Positions 34,545-44,202 of a stretch of 64,000 bases of DNA are shown here, in pieces. The notes under the pieces are model-generated. The model had not been told where the DNA came from. It saw only the letters and a list, made by a program, of their open reading frames with translations, and did not search any database. Origin of the DNA: Allomuricauda ruestringensis DSM 13258 (GTDB lineage: Bacteria; Bacteroidota; Bacteroidia; Flavobacteriales; Flavobacteriaceae); contig NC_015945.1 of NCBI RefSeq assembly GCF_000224085.1, positions 124,001 to 188,000 on the forward strand, written 5' to 3'. The first letter of the stretch is position 1; each line of letters opens with the position of its first letter. A program made the translations under genes and the position numbers.

Positions 34545-35747
34545 ATGAAGTTTCCATCTTTCCATAATAATAGGGTTTGCCTCTTTTTGTTGGTTGTCCT
34601 TATTTTTTCAGCCTGTAAAACAGAGCAAAGCACAGAGCCAAATAAGGTAGATGAAATTATTTCTTCCGTTCGGGAAACCTATGCCCCGGATAAGCGAGTG
34701 GCTCTTTTTGATATTCAATCGGAAGAGAATTCTTCTGGCTACATCCTAAAGGGAAAAACAAACCTTCCAGAAGCGTTGGATACTTTTAAAAAAGAGTTGG
34801 ATTCCCAAAATATAAAGTATACGGACAGTATTGAGGTATTGCCTTCAAAAAAGTTAGAGGGAAAGATTTATGGGGTAATCAATAATTCTGTTGCCAACCT
34901 AAGGTCAAACACTGCCCATTCTGCCGAATTGGTTACACAGGGTACTTTGGGAATGCCTCTTAACGTATATCAAAAAGAGAGAAGCTGGTACCTTATACAA
35001 ACTCCGGACAACTATCTCGGATGGGTAGATGCTGGGGGCATTGAATTAATGACCAAGAAGGAATTTGATGAATGGAAGGCTACAGATAAGTTAATTTACA
35101 CGGATACATATGGAAAGTCATACACCGAAGCAGATGTAAGCTCCGATGCAGTATCCGATGTGGTGGCCGGTAATATTTTTAGCCTCGTTACCGAAGGTAG
35201 TGACTTTTATGAGGTAAAATACCCGGACGGACGAAAAGCGTACCTGCTGAAGGACGAAGCGGATAGTTTTGATGAATGGAAATCCAAGTTGGCCTTTACC
35301 AAAGAAAGTTTGGTGGAGACCTCCAAGACCATGCTCGGTGTCCCCTATTTATGGGGAGGTACTTCCACCAAAGGTGTGGATTGTAGTGGTTTTACCAAAA
35401 CTGTTTATTTAATGAATGGAATGATTATTCCACGTGATGCTTCACAACAAATACATGAAGGCACTTTGATCGATGATTCCAAGGAGTTTGACAAACTTAT
35501 TGCCGGAGACCTTTTGTTCTTTGGACGCAAAGCCACTGATTCCACTTCGGAACGCGTGATTCATGTGGGGATGTGGATTGGGGACAATAGGTTTATCCAC
35601 TCCGCAGGCAATGTCCATATTAGTAGTATGGATAAAAACGCCGAAAATTTTGATACGTACAATTACAACCGCTACCTACGTACCAAACGTATTCTAAATG
35701 AAACGGGGGAAGGGTTGTTGTACCTAACCAAGGAGAATGTTTTTTAA
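34545..35747 (+). CDS. NlpC/P60 (C40) peptidase with SH3-like domains, lipoprotein
   Basis: The 400-residue protein has a lipobox (LVVLIFSAC). SH3-like domains follow at about 110-175 (VANLRSNTAHSAELVTQGTLGMPLNV and GWVDAGGIELM) and possibly a second at about 185-235. The NlpC/P60 domain (about 255-385) has catalytic Cys in KGVDCSGFTKTVY, His in VIHVGMWIGDNRFIHSAG, and a later HISSM. It should cleave the D-Glu to meso-DAP bond of murein peptides and release L-Ala-D-Glu, the substrate of the epimerase two genes upstream. Confidence 0.9.
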   Translation: MKFPSFHNNRVCLFLLVVLIFSACKTEQSTEPNKVDEIISSVRETYAPDKRVALFDIQSEENSSGYILKGKTNLPEALDTFKKELDSQNIKYTDSIEVLPSKKLEGKIYGVINNSVANLRSNTAHSAELVTQGTLGMPLNVYQKERSWYLIQTPDNYLGWVDAGGIELMTKKEFDEWKATDKLIYTDTYGKSYTEADVSSDAVSDVVAGNIFSLVTEGSDFYEVKYPDGRKAYLLKDEADSFDEWKSKLAFTKESLVETSKTMLGVPYLWGGTSTKGVDCSGFTKTVYLMNGMIIPRDASQQIHEGTLIDDSKEFDKLIAGDLLFFGRKATDSTSERVIHVGMWIGDNRFIHSAGNVHISSMDKNAENFDTYNYNRYLRTKRILNETGEGLLYLTKENVF

Positions 35748-35769
35748 TATTGTATGAACTTATAAATAT

Positions 35770-35797
35770 AAAGGCCATCCAAAATTGGGTGGCCTTT
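35770..35797. terminator. Bidirectional terminator between C40 peptidase and susD
   Basis: AAAGGCCATCC pairs with GGGTGGCCTTT across AAAATT (one wobble). It sits between the two convergent stop codons, with TTT runs on both sides. Confidence 0.7.
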
Positions 35798-35821
35798 GAT
35801 TGTTAAAAGATATTAATCGGA

Positions 35822-37213
35822 TTATTCATCCCACCATAGTGGCTTATGAATGCTGTCGTCTCCTCCAAATTGACGCTGTACCGCATCATTATAATTGGTT
35901 TCGTTATTAAAGGCTTCGTTATCCGGATAACTTAATCTTAAAGGTACCTCAACACCATTCGGTGAGACCATGATATCAGGATAGCCCGTTCTTCTCCATT
36001 CGGCCCAAGCTTCATAACCGAACATAAACAAATGAACCCAACGTTGAGTGGCTATTTGTTCTATAGCTATAGAATCATCATAGGTGACCCCTGGTTGCGC
36101 CAAAAATTCTGCTGCACCGTCCGTGCTTCCTGTCCATTGCAATATGGATTGCTCGACTGCCATTTCATAATAAGAAGCTGCATCTCCAGCTATCCAACTT
36201 CTTTCAGGAGTGGCAGCTTCGGCCATTGCAAAAAGGATTTGGGCATAAGTAAGCAATTGAACAGGGGCATCTTGTGCATAAATGGCATCTCCAAGCAATG
36301 AGTATTCCTCTGTTCCAATATTCTCCTCTTCACCGAAAAGCAATCCAATATATTCCCCCGAGTTTCTCGTCAAGTTTCCATAAACTGGAAGTCTGGGGTC
36401 ATCAACGGGTTGCATTTCTGCAACTAGATTTTCTGTAAGGGCCCACCATTCCCTATTTTGGTTTACAATTTGTCCGTACCAATAGTTTTGGTTGTTGGCT
36501 TCTGCCAAATGCTGGAACACAAGATTATCGTCATTTGATTCCAACACGCCATCTTCCATAGCATCATTGAACTCCGCTTCAGCAACGGCAGGTGCAACTT
36601 CCGAAAGACGGAGGGCCATGAGCATTCTAATGGAGTTGGCCAGTTTACGCCATTTTCCCATGTCTCCATTGTAAATAATGTCATTTGCTATGCTACCGCT
36701 TTCAATTAAATCTACAGCTTCCTTTAGTTCTGCAAACAAATATTCATAAATGAATTCCTGTGAGTCATACACTGGGGTGAAATTATCAACTCCCTGTAAT
36801 GCTTCTTTGTAGGGAACATCTCCCCATCGGTCGGTTATATTCCAAAAATAATAGGCTTTTAGAATCTTGGCCACCGCAATTTGATTGTTTACGGGCCCAT
36901 CGTTCCCATTGAGCTCCTTAGAATTCAAAACCGCTTCCAAATCGGCCAATGGACCATAGTACCAACCATAAAAACTAGTGCTCTGTTCAGGGTAAAGAGA
37001 AGCACCCACATACTGGGTCTCGGCCAAGTATTGTGCCATAAATTCCCCTTGTGGGGATGAACTTAAACCTGGCAATGAAAGTTGTGCCTGAGCTATAAGC
37101 TGTGTTCCGGATGCTTGATTCGGAAGGTTTGGGTTCTGGTTGATATCTTCATCAAAATCGCTACAACCTATCGCTAAAAAAGCCGAAAAAATTATTATAT
37201 ATATCTTCTTCAT
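35822..37213 (-). CDS. SusD/RagB-like nutrient-binding lipoprotein
   Basis: The 463-residue protein has lipobox AIGCSDFDEDINQNPN and the SusD-like features YLAETQYVGASLYPEQSTSFYGWYY, KILKAYYFWNITDRWGDVPYKEAL, RKLANSIRMLMALRLSEVAP and a C-terminal TQRWVHLFMFGYEAWAEWRRTGYPD. It would cap the SusC channel on the cell surface. SusC ends 12 bases upstream, so both are one unit. No polysaccharide-degrading enzyme lies nearby, so the substrate may be peptide or another nutrient. Confidence 0.92.
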   Translation of the reverse strand: MKKIYIIIFSAFLAIGCSDFDEDINQNPNLPNQASGTQLIAQAQLSLPGLSSSPQGEFMAQYLAETQYVGASLYPEQSTSFYGWYYGPLADLEAVLNSKELNGNDGPVNNQIAVAKILKAYYFWNITDRWGDVPYKEALQGVDNFTPVYDSQEFIYEYLFAELKEAVDLIESGSIANDIIYNGDMGKWRKLANSIRMLMALRLSEVAPAVAEAEFNDAMEDGVLESNDDNLVFQHLAEANNQNYWYGQIVNQNREWWALTENLVAEMQPVDDPRLPVYGNLTRNSGEYIGLLFGEEENIGTEEYSLLGDAIYAQDAPVQLLTYAQILFAMAEAATPERSWIAGDAASYYEMAVEQSILQWTGSTDGAAEFLAQPGVTYDDSIAIEQIATQRWVHLFMFGYEAWAEWRRTGYPDIMVSPNGVEVPLRLSYPDNEAFNNETNYNDAVQRQFGGDDSIHKPLWWDE

Positions 37214-37224
37214 CTTATATCCTT

Positions 37225-40200
37225 TTAAAATGTTACGTTTAGGTTAAGACCATATGACCTTACCGAAGGTAATTGGCCCGACTCGTACCAGCTTATGGAC
37301 TGAGCTCCTGTTGAAATCTCTGATGGGTTTATGCCCCTTGGAGCTTTTTGCCATATCATGTAAGGGTTTCGTGCTATAAAAGAAAGGCTCATTGTTTTAA
37401 AAGGCAATTTATTGATGATTTTTTCACCTAAATTATATTGAATTCTTACTTCCCTTAATTTTATAAAGGATGCATCATACAACCATTCCTCATAAATTCT
37501 TCTACCTATCACATTTCTATAATAGGAACGGGCATCCACGTATGCAGTAACTTCTTCACCAGTTGTTTCAGAAATCCCAGTGACCTTGACCCCGCCCCCA
37601 TCTTCAACGGCGTCCCTTACGTTCATCCCTTTATCATTTGTGGCTACTGTCAATGCATCTTGCCCAGTTCTTACAGACAACATTTTTGATCTACTGAAGA
37701 ACTGTCCTCCACCTTGGAAATCAATCATTGCGGCAATATTGAATTGGCCTATCCTAAAATTATTTTGAATTCCTCCGTTAAAATCTGGCAATACCGAACC
37801 AAAATCATGTGTAGCATCGGTATATAATGGCATGTTATCATCACCCAGTAATACCATTCCCGTAGCCTCATCCCTTTCATACGCCTGCCCTACCAAACTA
37901 CCGAACGGCTTTCCTTCGTAGGAGTTCAAATAACTTGTAACGCTTGAGTAGGTAGTGGAATCATAGGTATAAACATCTATGCCCGGTGCGAGTTCCACAA
38001 CTTCACTTTCATTTTTATTGATGTTAAAGGTAAAATCCCATGAAAAGAAGTTGGACCTGATGGGATTGGCATTCACTGATAGCTCAAAACCATTGTTCTC
38101 GATCAAACCTGCATTGATGATACTGGAATTATACCCACTGGTTCCTGAAACATCCAAACTGATAATCTGATCCTTGTTCTTTTGCTCATAGTAAGTAAAG
38201 TCAAAGCCTAATCGATTTTTAAAAAAGTTCAATTCAATTCCTGTTTCGAAAGAATTTGAAAAAGAAGGTTTTATATTAGGATTGTTCAAATTGTCTGGTA
38301 CATACAACGTATTTATTCCATCATAAACCGTTCCTACGCCATAAACAGTACTTGTTTGATACGGATTCAAATCTGATCCTGCTTGCGCATAACTGGCCCT
38401 AATCTTACCAAAGGACAATGGTTTCCAGTTCAATAATTCACTAAAAACAATGCTTCCTGACAAAGAAGGGTACCAATAGGAATTGTTATCATCAGGTAAT
38501 GCGGACGAATTATCATTTCGTATGGATGCATCTATAAAATAAGTTCCATCGTATCCGAACGATACCAAACTATATAAACTTCGTATTTGCTTTTCCAATA
38601 GGTACGAGGTGGTATTGGGTCTATCTATTGATGCATCAATATTGTAGAAACCTGGTGTTGAAAGTCCGCCGACCGTGCTCATTGAGAGATACGAATAACG
38701 TCGGTCATATATATTGCCACCTATACTGCCATCAAAAGAAAAATCTCCCCATGACTTTTTGTATTGTGCCAAAAATTCGTAATTGAACTCCCTGTTCTGA
38801 TATTTTCCAACGGAATAGGAAGGAACTCTCCTACCCCCAAAAGCCGATCTATTTTCTATGTTTTGGGTATACATATCCGAACGGATGAATCCACTGACTT
38901 CCAATTCCGGTAAAATCTTGTACGAAATGCCTATATCTCCAAAGAATCTATCTCGTCTATCGTTACTGTTGTTTTCATAAACTTCAAAATAAGGGTTGTT
39001 CCAATAGAGCGGATCAAAATCAGAAATCTGGCCGGATTCTGAATCCGGGCGGCTCAAATTCCAATGTAAAAATGTCCCGTCATCGTATTGATAATCCCTC
39101 AATCTATTCATATCCAAATTACGTTGGAACCATTGTACCATGTAACTTGCTCCATATTCGGAACCTTGGCCGGGACGCTGACCTTCATTTCTGGCATAGT
39201 TCATATTGCTGGAAACAGTTACCTTTTCATTCAAGTTTAAACTTGCACTCAAACCAATGTTATTTCTATTGAGATATGTATTTGGGACAACGCCTTCTAT
39301 ACGTGTGTCATTTGCGCTTAGGCGGAAAGATGTATTCTCATTTCCTCCGGTAACGGACACACTATTGTTGTAGGTTGCACCTGTCCTGTAATAATCTTTA
39401 ACATTGTTGGGCTGTGGCACAAATGGCCTAAGTTGTCCATATTCGGGATCCTGAGGATAGAAACTGAAAACATGGCGAACAGGGGTGCCGTCCATTAAAG
39501 GCCCCCAACTTTCATCAACACTCATATCTACAAATGGTTGGCCATTATCCAGTACTCTAAAGGTCTGACTGGAACCGCCCCCGTACATATTTTGTAAGGG
39601 GATAAAATTATATGTGGATTCCAATGAAACAGAAGATGAAATCTGCACATTAACGTCTTTGACTCCTTTTTTGCCCTTTTTGGTAGTAATCATTATAACC
39701 CCGAACTGCCCCCTGATTCCATACAATGCAGAAGCAGCTGGCCCTTTCAATACATTCACAGATTCAATATCTGCCGGGTTGATGTCCTGCGCAAGGTTTC
39801 CATAATCCGCTTGGTCACTCCCAGAGAAATTAGCGTTGGAAATTGGGGTTCCATCAATAACAATTAACGGTTGGTCTCCTCCACTAATGGAGTTCACACC
39901 TCTAATTTTGATTTTCTGGGTACCTCCCATACTAGCCCCGGAAGCACCAGTTACCTGTACCCCGGCAACTCGTCCAGAAAGGGATCCCAAAACATTTTGC
40001 TCATTGGTTAAATTAAAATTATCTCCATCGACCTCTTGTGTAGCATAACCCAGCGACTTTTTATCCCTTGAAATGCCCAAAGCAGTAACCACAACCTCCC
40101 CCAATTGTTCTGCATCTTCTTCCAAAGACACATTGATAGTCGTTTGCGTACCTACGGTAACTTCTTTTGGTTTCATTCCCAAATAAGAAAATCTCAAGAT

Positions 40201-40392
40201 TTGCCCGCTAGAGGCGGTAATGGAATAGTTTCCATCAAAATCTGTTGTTGTTCCGATGTTCGTGCCACTTACCACAATGGTCACGCCGGGCAAAGGTGTA
40301 CCCGAAATATCGGACACTGTACCCGTAACGGTCTGACCAAATGCAGCAACACAAGAAAACACTGCAATAATTGTCAAATAAATGTTTTTCAT
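37225..40392 (-). CDS. SusC/RagA-family TonB-linked outer membrane transporter
   Basis: The 1055-residue protein has signal peptide MKNIYLTIIAVFSCVAAFGQ. A carboxypeptidase-D-like domain follows (about 21-95, TVTGTVSDISGTPLPGVTIVVSGTNIGTTTDFDGNYSI), then the TonB-box-like linker LGEVVVTALGISR and the plug domain with QPLIVIDGTPISNANF and GPAASALYGIRGQFGVIMITTKKG. The rest is a large barrel. It works with the SusD just downstream as a SusCD importer. The 294-bp gap upstream (40393-40686) is AT-rich and contains the divergent promoters with no clear box. Confidence 0.94.
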   Translation of the reverse strand: MKNIYLTIIAVFSCVAAFGQTVTGTVSDISGTPLPGVTIVVSGTNIGTTTDFDGNYSITASSGQILRFSYLGMKPKEVTVGTQTTINVSLEEDAEQLGEVVVTALGISRDKKSLGYATQEVDGDNFNLTNEQNVLGSLSGRVAGVQVTGASGASMGGTQKIKIRGVNSISGGDQPLIVIDGTPISNANFSGSDQADYGNLAQDINPADIESVNVLKGPAASALYGIRGQFGVIMITTKKGKKGVKDVNVQISSSVSLESTYNFIPLQNMYGGGSSQTFRVLDNGQPFVDMSVDESWGPLMDGTPVRHVFSFYPQDPEYGQLRPFVPQPNNVKDYYRTGATYNNSVSVTGGNENTSFRLSANDTRIEGVVPNTYLNRNNIGLSASLNLNEKVTVSSNMNYARNEGQRPGQGSEYGASYMVQWFQRNLDMNRLRDYQYDDGTFLHWNLSRPDSESGQISDFDPLYWNNPYFEVYENNSNDRRDRFFGDIGISYKILPELEVSGFIRSDMYTQNIENRSAFGGRRVPSYSVGKYQNREFNYEFLAQYKKSWGDFSFDGSIGGNIYDRRYSYLSMSTVGGLSTPGFYNIDASIDRPNTTSYLLEKQIRSLYSLVSFGYDGTYFIDASIRNDNSSALPDDNNSYWYPSLSGSIVFSELLNWKPLSFGKIRASYAQAGSDLNPYQTSTVYGVGTVYDGINTLYVPDNLNNPNIKPSFSNSFETGIELNFFKNRLGFDFTYYEQKNKDQIISLDVSGTSGYNSSIINAGLIENNGFELSVNANPIRSNFFSWDFTFNINKNESEVVELAPGIDVYTYDSTTYSSVTSYLNSYEGKPFGSLVGQAYERDEATGMVLLGDDNMPLYTDATHDFGSVLPDFNGGIQNNFRIGQFNIAAMIDFQGGGQFFSRSKMLSVRTGQDALTVATNDKGMNVRDAVEDGGGVKVTGISETTGEEVTAYVDARSYYRNVIGRRIYEEWLYDASFIKLREVRIQYNLGEKIINKLPFKTMSLSFIARNPYMIWQKAPRGINPSEISTGAQSISWYESGQLPSVRSYGLNLNVTF

Positions 40393-40686
40393 TATTAAAG
40401 TTTGTATTAATAGACCCGAAATTTGTTTATTTTTTTTTACAAATCAAACATTTAATCAAAAAAATGTTTAATTCATAAAAATTAATCCGATTCAGTAAAT
40501 AATTCTTAAACCCCTTGCAAGTCTTTTAAAAAAGACATTTTCCACCCAAGCTTTTAAGAGTTTACAAATTCCCATCCATAACACGACAGCCTGACAAAAT
40601 GTTAAAATTTTAAGGCTATAATCTTAATTTTTACAAAAATTATTGCTATCTTTTAAATATTCTAACACATTTAAAAGTAGGGCATT

Positions 40687-41130
40687 ATGAAAAAATTAGT
40701 TTTACTTTTCACTATTATTCTTGTTTTCTTGCTTACAGGAAGCTTTAATGGACAAAAGCCTAGCAGTCCATCTATTGAAGGCACTTGGGAACTACAAAGT
40801 TTTTACAACTATGACGGAGAAAATGTTATAGATACCATAATAAAATCTGACGGTTACAGACAGGTTAAGATGTATTCCAAAGAAAAGATTATGTGGACCC
40901 GCTATGTCCCGGACGATCCCAATGGAAGGTTTGGATACGGTTCGTATAGGGTAACGGATAGTTCGCTGATAGAGGTTATAGAATATGGTGATGACAATAT
41001 GATGAAGGCTCTGGATACCATGCGCAACTTTACGTTTGAACTTATCCTTGACGAGAATTCTTTTAGTCAAATTACGGTTGACTCGGATGGCAACAGAACT
41101 TTTTCAGAAAATTACAAGCGGATTGATTGA
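40687..41130 (+). CDS. Exported lipocalin-like small protein
   Basis: The 147-residue protein begins with signal peptide MKKLVLLFTIILVFLLTGSFNGQ. A short beta-rich domain starting SIEGTWELQSFYNYDGENVIDTIIKSDGYRQVKMYSKEKIMWTRY follows, the pattern of lipocalin-like or DUF4488-type domains found in many Bacteroidota secreted proteins. No enzymatic motif is visible. It is divergent from susC and followed by a family A repeat element that separates it from the convergent trxB. Confidence 0.7.
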   Translation: MKKLVLLFTIILVFLLTGSFNGQKPSSPSIEGTWELQSFYNYDGENVIDTIIKSDGYRQVKMYSKEKIMWTRYVPDDPNGRFGYGSYRVTDSSLIEVIEYGDDNMMKALDTMRNFTFELILDENSFSQITVDSDGNRTFSENYKRID

Positions 41131-41144
41131 GCTGCAATCAACAA

Positions 41145-41279
41145 AAGAGGCTGTCTAAAAAGTCGGTTTTCGTCAACCTGAACTTGTTTCAGGTTCTCAT
41201 AATGATTTGTTTATCAATATGATGGGATTTTGAAATAAATTCAGAATGACGTATTTCAATACTTTTTAGACAGCCTCTT
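41145..41279. repeat. Dispersed inverted-repeat element, family A, copy 2
   Basis: Perfect 19-bp terminal inverted repeats AAGAGGCTGTCTAAAAAGT and ACTTTTTAGACAGCCTCTT enclose an interior closely matching 4708-4838. The element fills the gap between two convergent genes and can serve as a bidirectional terminator. Confidence 0.82.
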
Positions 41280-41300
41280 ATATTTTTAGTACCAAACTGT

Positions 41301-42269
41301 TTATGATGCCAACACTTCTTTGCTCTCTACCGAGGCCAAGTAACGCTCTGCATCCAAAGCGGCCATACACCCAGTTCCTGCTGCAGTAACCGCCTGTCGG
41401 TATATTTTATCCTGTGCATCGCCACTGGCAAAAACACCGGGTTTGTTTGTTTTGGTGGATTTTGGCTGAGTAATAATGTAGCCTGTTTCGTCCATATCCA
41501 ACTGTCCTTTAAATATATCGGTATTAGGTTTATGCCCAATCGCGATAAACAATCCAGTAACTGGTATTTCCTCTTTCTCACCGGTTTGGTTGTTCACCAC
41601 ACGAATACCTTCCACAACCTGTTCGCCCAAAACTTCATCCACTTCGGTATTGTATCGGATTTCGATATTGTCCAAACTATTTACGCGATGCTGCATGGCT
41701 TTGGAAGCCCGCATGTAGTCTTTACGAACCAACATGGTCACTTTTGTGCATATATTGGCCAAATAGGATGCTTCCTCGGCTGCGGTATCTCCTGCTCCAA
41801 CAATGGCTACATCCTGACCTTTATAGAAAAAACCGTCGCAAACCGCACAGGCCGATACTCCACCGCCCCTTAATCGCTGCTCGCTTGGTATATTCAAGTA
41901 CTTGGCGGAAGCGCCTGTTGAGATTATCACGGTTTCAGCTTCCAATTGGGTGGAATCGTCCACTGTAACTTTATGTATTCCGCCAACTTCATCACTAAGT
42001 TCCACAGCGGTTACCATACCAATTCTCACTTCGGTACCGAACCTTTCTGCCTGTTGTTGCAACTGTATCATCATGGTTGGCCCATCGATACCTTCTGGAT
42101 ACCCTGGAAAATTATCCACTTCGGTGGTAGTGGTCAATTGCCCACCGGGCTCCATTCCAGTATACATTACTGGTTTTAAATCTGCCCTAGCGGCATAAAT
42201 GGCCGCGGTATAACCTGCTGGTCCCGATCCAATAATCAATGTTTTGATTCTTTCCACTTGTTCTGACAT
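41301..42269 (-). CDS. trxB: Thioredoxin-disulfide reductase
   Basis: The 322-residue flavoenzyme has the FAD dinucleotide motif GSGPAGYTAAIYAARA (about 14-29) and the redox pair CAVC at 141/144 (SACAVCDGFFY). The NADPH-binding motif is VGAGDTAAEEASYLA, and the second FAD motif is GVFASGDAQDKIYRQAVTAAGTGCMAALDAERYL. It should reduce thioredoxin with NADPH in the cytoplasm. Residues and length are typical. A perfect -7 element (TACTTTTG) is about 28 bases upstream. Confidence 0.96.
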   Translation of the reverse strand: MSEQVERIKTLIIGSGPAGYTAAIYAARADLKPVMYTGMEPGGQLTTTTEVDNFPGYPEGIDGPTMMIQLQQQAERFGTEVRIGMVTAVELSDEVGGIHKVTVDDSTQLEAETVIISTGASAKYLNIPSEQRLRGGGVSACAVCDGFFYKGQDVAIVGAGDTAAEEASYLANICTKVTMLVRKDYMRASKAMQHRVNSLDNIEIRYNTEVDEVLGEQVVEGIRVVNNQTGEKEEIPVTGLFIAIGHKPNTDIFKGQLDMDETGYIITQPKSTKTNKPGVFASGDAQDKIYRQAVTAAGTGCMAALDAERYLASVESKEVLAS

Positions 42270-42296
42270 AAATCTTCTTCCTGAAATGTTACTTTA

Positions 42297-42304
42297 CAAA
42301 AGTA
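42297..42304 (-). promoter_or_regulatory. -7 promoter element of trxB
   Basis: On the minus strand TACTTTTG matches TAnnTTTG at all positions. A TTG at usual -33 spacing is not obvious. The leader would be about 20 bases. Confidence 0.5.
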
Positions 42305-42406
42305 GGTTTTTTGTCCAAAACCTTACACCATGCCTTTTTTATGTTTTTATAAAAGATGTGAACAATTGTGAATGATTTTTCCTCTTTAAAGCTCTTTGAA
42401 TATTTC

Positions 42407-42440
42407 TAAAATAAAAAGGAGCCGTAAAAAACGGCTCCTT
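42407..42440 (-). terminator. Strong minus-strand terminator upstream of trxB
   Basis: AAGGAGCCGT (42416-42425) pairs perfectly with ACGGCTCCTT (42431-42440). On the minus strand a T-rich tail (TTTTATTTT) follows. It closes a transcript coming from the rimK side. Confidence 0.8.
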
Positions 42441-42640
42441 TCCGAAAAAGTAGGTCAAATTTATGGGAACATAATTTGATCTTAGAAAACCGTTACAACC
42501 AAGGGGCTCAACCTCAAAAACCCCTTGGAGCAACGTAAACCTTGTTATAAATAAGATATTAGGTAAAGAACACAAAGTACCCTATAATCACCCCATCCTA
42601 TTTTAAGGTTTTAACTTAAGCTGTAAAGCTTTGCGTTAAC
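42407..42640 (-). ncRNA. Candidate small RNA between rimK and trxB
   Basis: A perfect -7 element (TATGTTTG, minus strand, 42646-42653) and the strong terminator at 42407-42440 bracket about 230 nt that contain no convincing ORF. Internal structure includes CCAAGGGG with CCCCTTGG (42498-42526 region) and a TCAAAT/ATTTGA hairpin. It could be a stable sRNA such as the flavobacterial 6S type, or only the rimK 3' UTR. The gap is 549 bp in total (42270-42818). Confidence 0.4.
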
Positions 42641-42645
42641 TGGGA

Positions 42646-42653
42646 CAAACATA
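42646..42653 (-). promoter_or_regulatory. -7 promoter element of the candidate small RNA
   Basis: TATGTTTG on the minus strand fits TAnnTTTG completely. A TTC lies 18 bases upstream as a weak -33 element. A GGACA/TGTCC dyad overlaps the element. Confidence 0.45.
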
Positions 42654-42818
42654 CTATTGTCCTTTGATATGGAAGGGGTACAATTAACCAATGGGGCTTC
42701 TCCGTTTACGGATGCCCGTTTTCAATTTATATTTGGATTTTTGGAGCCTTGTGTAGGAAAATATATCTAAAAATAGATAATTATTTGAATTTCAAATAAT
42801 TGAGTAAAATCAGTGGGG

Positions 42819-44189
42819 TTATTGCTTATATTTCAATTTTTTCTCGATAGTCTCTATCATCACATTGGCAATATCCTTTCCCGTAGTATTTTCAATTCCT
42901 TGAAGCCCCGGTGAAGAATTCACCTCCAAAAGCAAGGGGCCTTTGTTAGACCGGATAAGGTCTACTCCTGCAACGTCCAAGTTAAAGACCTTTGCAGATT
43001 TAATGGCCAACTTTCGCTCCTCTGGGGTTATCTTAACTTTTGATGCCGCTCCACCCTGATGAATATTAGCCCTAAACTCTCCTTTTTCTGCAGTACGTTG
43101 CATGGAGGCCACCACTTTTCCGTTCACCACAAAACAACGAATATCGTGTCCATTGGCTTCTTTGATGAACTCTTGTACCAAAATATTGGTCTGAACACTT
43201 TTAAAAGCGTTGATTACACTCTCCGCCGCTTTATTGGTTTCGGCCAGCACTACTCCTTTTCCCTGGGTGCTCTCCAACAATTTAATAATGAGTGGGGCTC
43301 CGCTTACCATACGGATAAGGTCTTTGGTATCCATTGGGGATTTGGCAAAGCCCGTTGTGGGTATATGAATATCGTTTTTGGAGAACAATTGTGATGCAAA
43401 AAGTTTGTCCCTGGATCTACCAATGGAGTCGGCAGAGTTTAAACAATACACCCCCAATGTATCAAACTGCCTTAAAAGAGCGCAACCGTAAAAAGTAACG
43501 GCAGGTTTTATTCTTGGAATCACGGCATCGAACTTATCCAAAATGTTTCCGCCACGGTACCTAATCTCCGGAGTCGCGGCATCCAATTTCATATACACGT
43601 GCTCCACATTCAAAAAAACCACTTTATGGCCCCGCATTTCGCCTGCCTCAATAATTCTTTTATTACTGTACAGGTTTGGGTTACTGGCCAACAGCCCCAA
43701 CCGGAGTCCTTTTTTCTCCGTAGTGAAGGGTTGGTACTTCTGTTCCAAATCCTCATCGGAAATATCTCCCTGCACAAAACTTTGGGATGGATCTACCAAG
43801 TACCGTCCATTGATTGCCTCACGACCAAGCAACATTCGATACTCCATGGTATCTCTATTGGCCAGGGTAAGTTCAATTTCATAGACATTGCCCGCAATAT
43901 TTATATTGGTCTTTATTACGGGACGTTCCTCTGCAATACCTTGCGAACTTTTAACGCTCCGTACATCGACCAACTTGGCCTGACACAGGATGGATATACT
44001 TCTATTGTCTTGAACTGGGTTTACCTCAAAACGCACCCATTCTTCCAGGCCTTTGTTAAAAATTTTAATCTTACTGGCTTGAATGGATGATGTTTTTGCT
44101 CCGGAATCTACTCTGGCCTTTATGGCCGGAATTCTCAAATCATCAAACTGGCACCATTCTTCGCTGCCCAAAATTTTAAAATCGTTCAA
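42819..44189 (-). CDS. rimK: RimK-type glutamate ligase fused to a retropepsin-like zinc protease (RimB-like) domain
   Basis: The 456-residue protein is about 150 residues longer than RimK. The N-terminal part (about 1-150) is the ATP-dependent zinc protease-like/RimB family: [35 protein letters not shown]-like segment, and [18 protein letters not shown]. The C-terminal part (about 160-456) is the RimK ATP-grasp ligase with [44 protein letters not shown] and [22 protein letters not shown]. RimK adds glutamates to ribosomal protein S6, and RimB is reported to trim them, so one chain may hold both activities. It follows an RMD1-like gene by 13 bases. Confidence 0.9.
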   Translation of the reverse strand: MNDFKILGSEEWCQFDDLRIPAIKARVDSGAKTSSIQASKIKIFNKGLEEWVRFEVNPVQDNRSISILCQAKLVDVRSVKSSQGIAEERPVIKTNINIAGNVYEIELTLANRDTMEYRMLLGREAINGRYLVDPSQSFVQGDISDEDLEQKYQPFTTEKKGLRLGLLASNPNLYSNKRIIEAGEMRGHKVVFLNVEHVYMKLDAATPEIRYRGGNILDKFDAVIPRIKPAVTFYGCALLRQFDTLGVYCLNSADSIGRSRDKLFASQLFSKNDIHIPTTGFAKSPMDTKDLIRMVSGAPLIIKLLESTQGKGVVLAETNKAAESVINAFKSVQTNILVQEFIKEANGHDIRCFVVNGKVVASMQRTAEKGEFRANIHQGGAASKVKITPEERKLAIKSAKVFNLDVAGVDLIRSNKGPLLLEVNSSPGLQGIENTTGKDIANVMIETIEKKLKYKQ

Positions 44190-44202
44190 AACAAATATGT
44201 AT

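Noticed and set aside
42339..42575. 78-codon open frame on the minus strand
   Set aside because: It spans the terminator hairpin and the candidate small RNA, has no recognisable domain, and its composition does not look coding.
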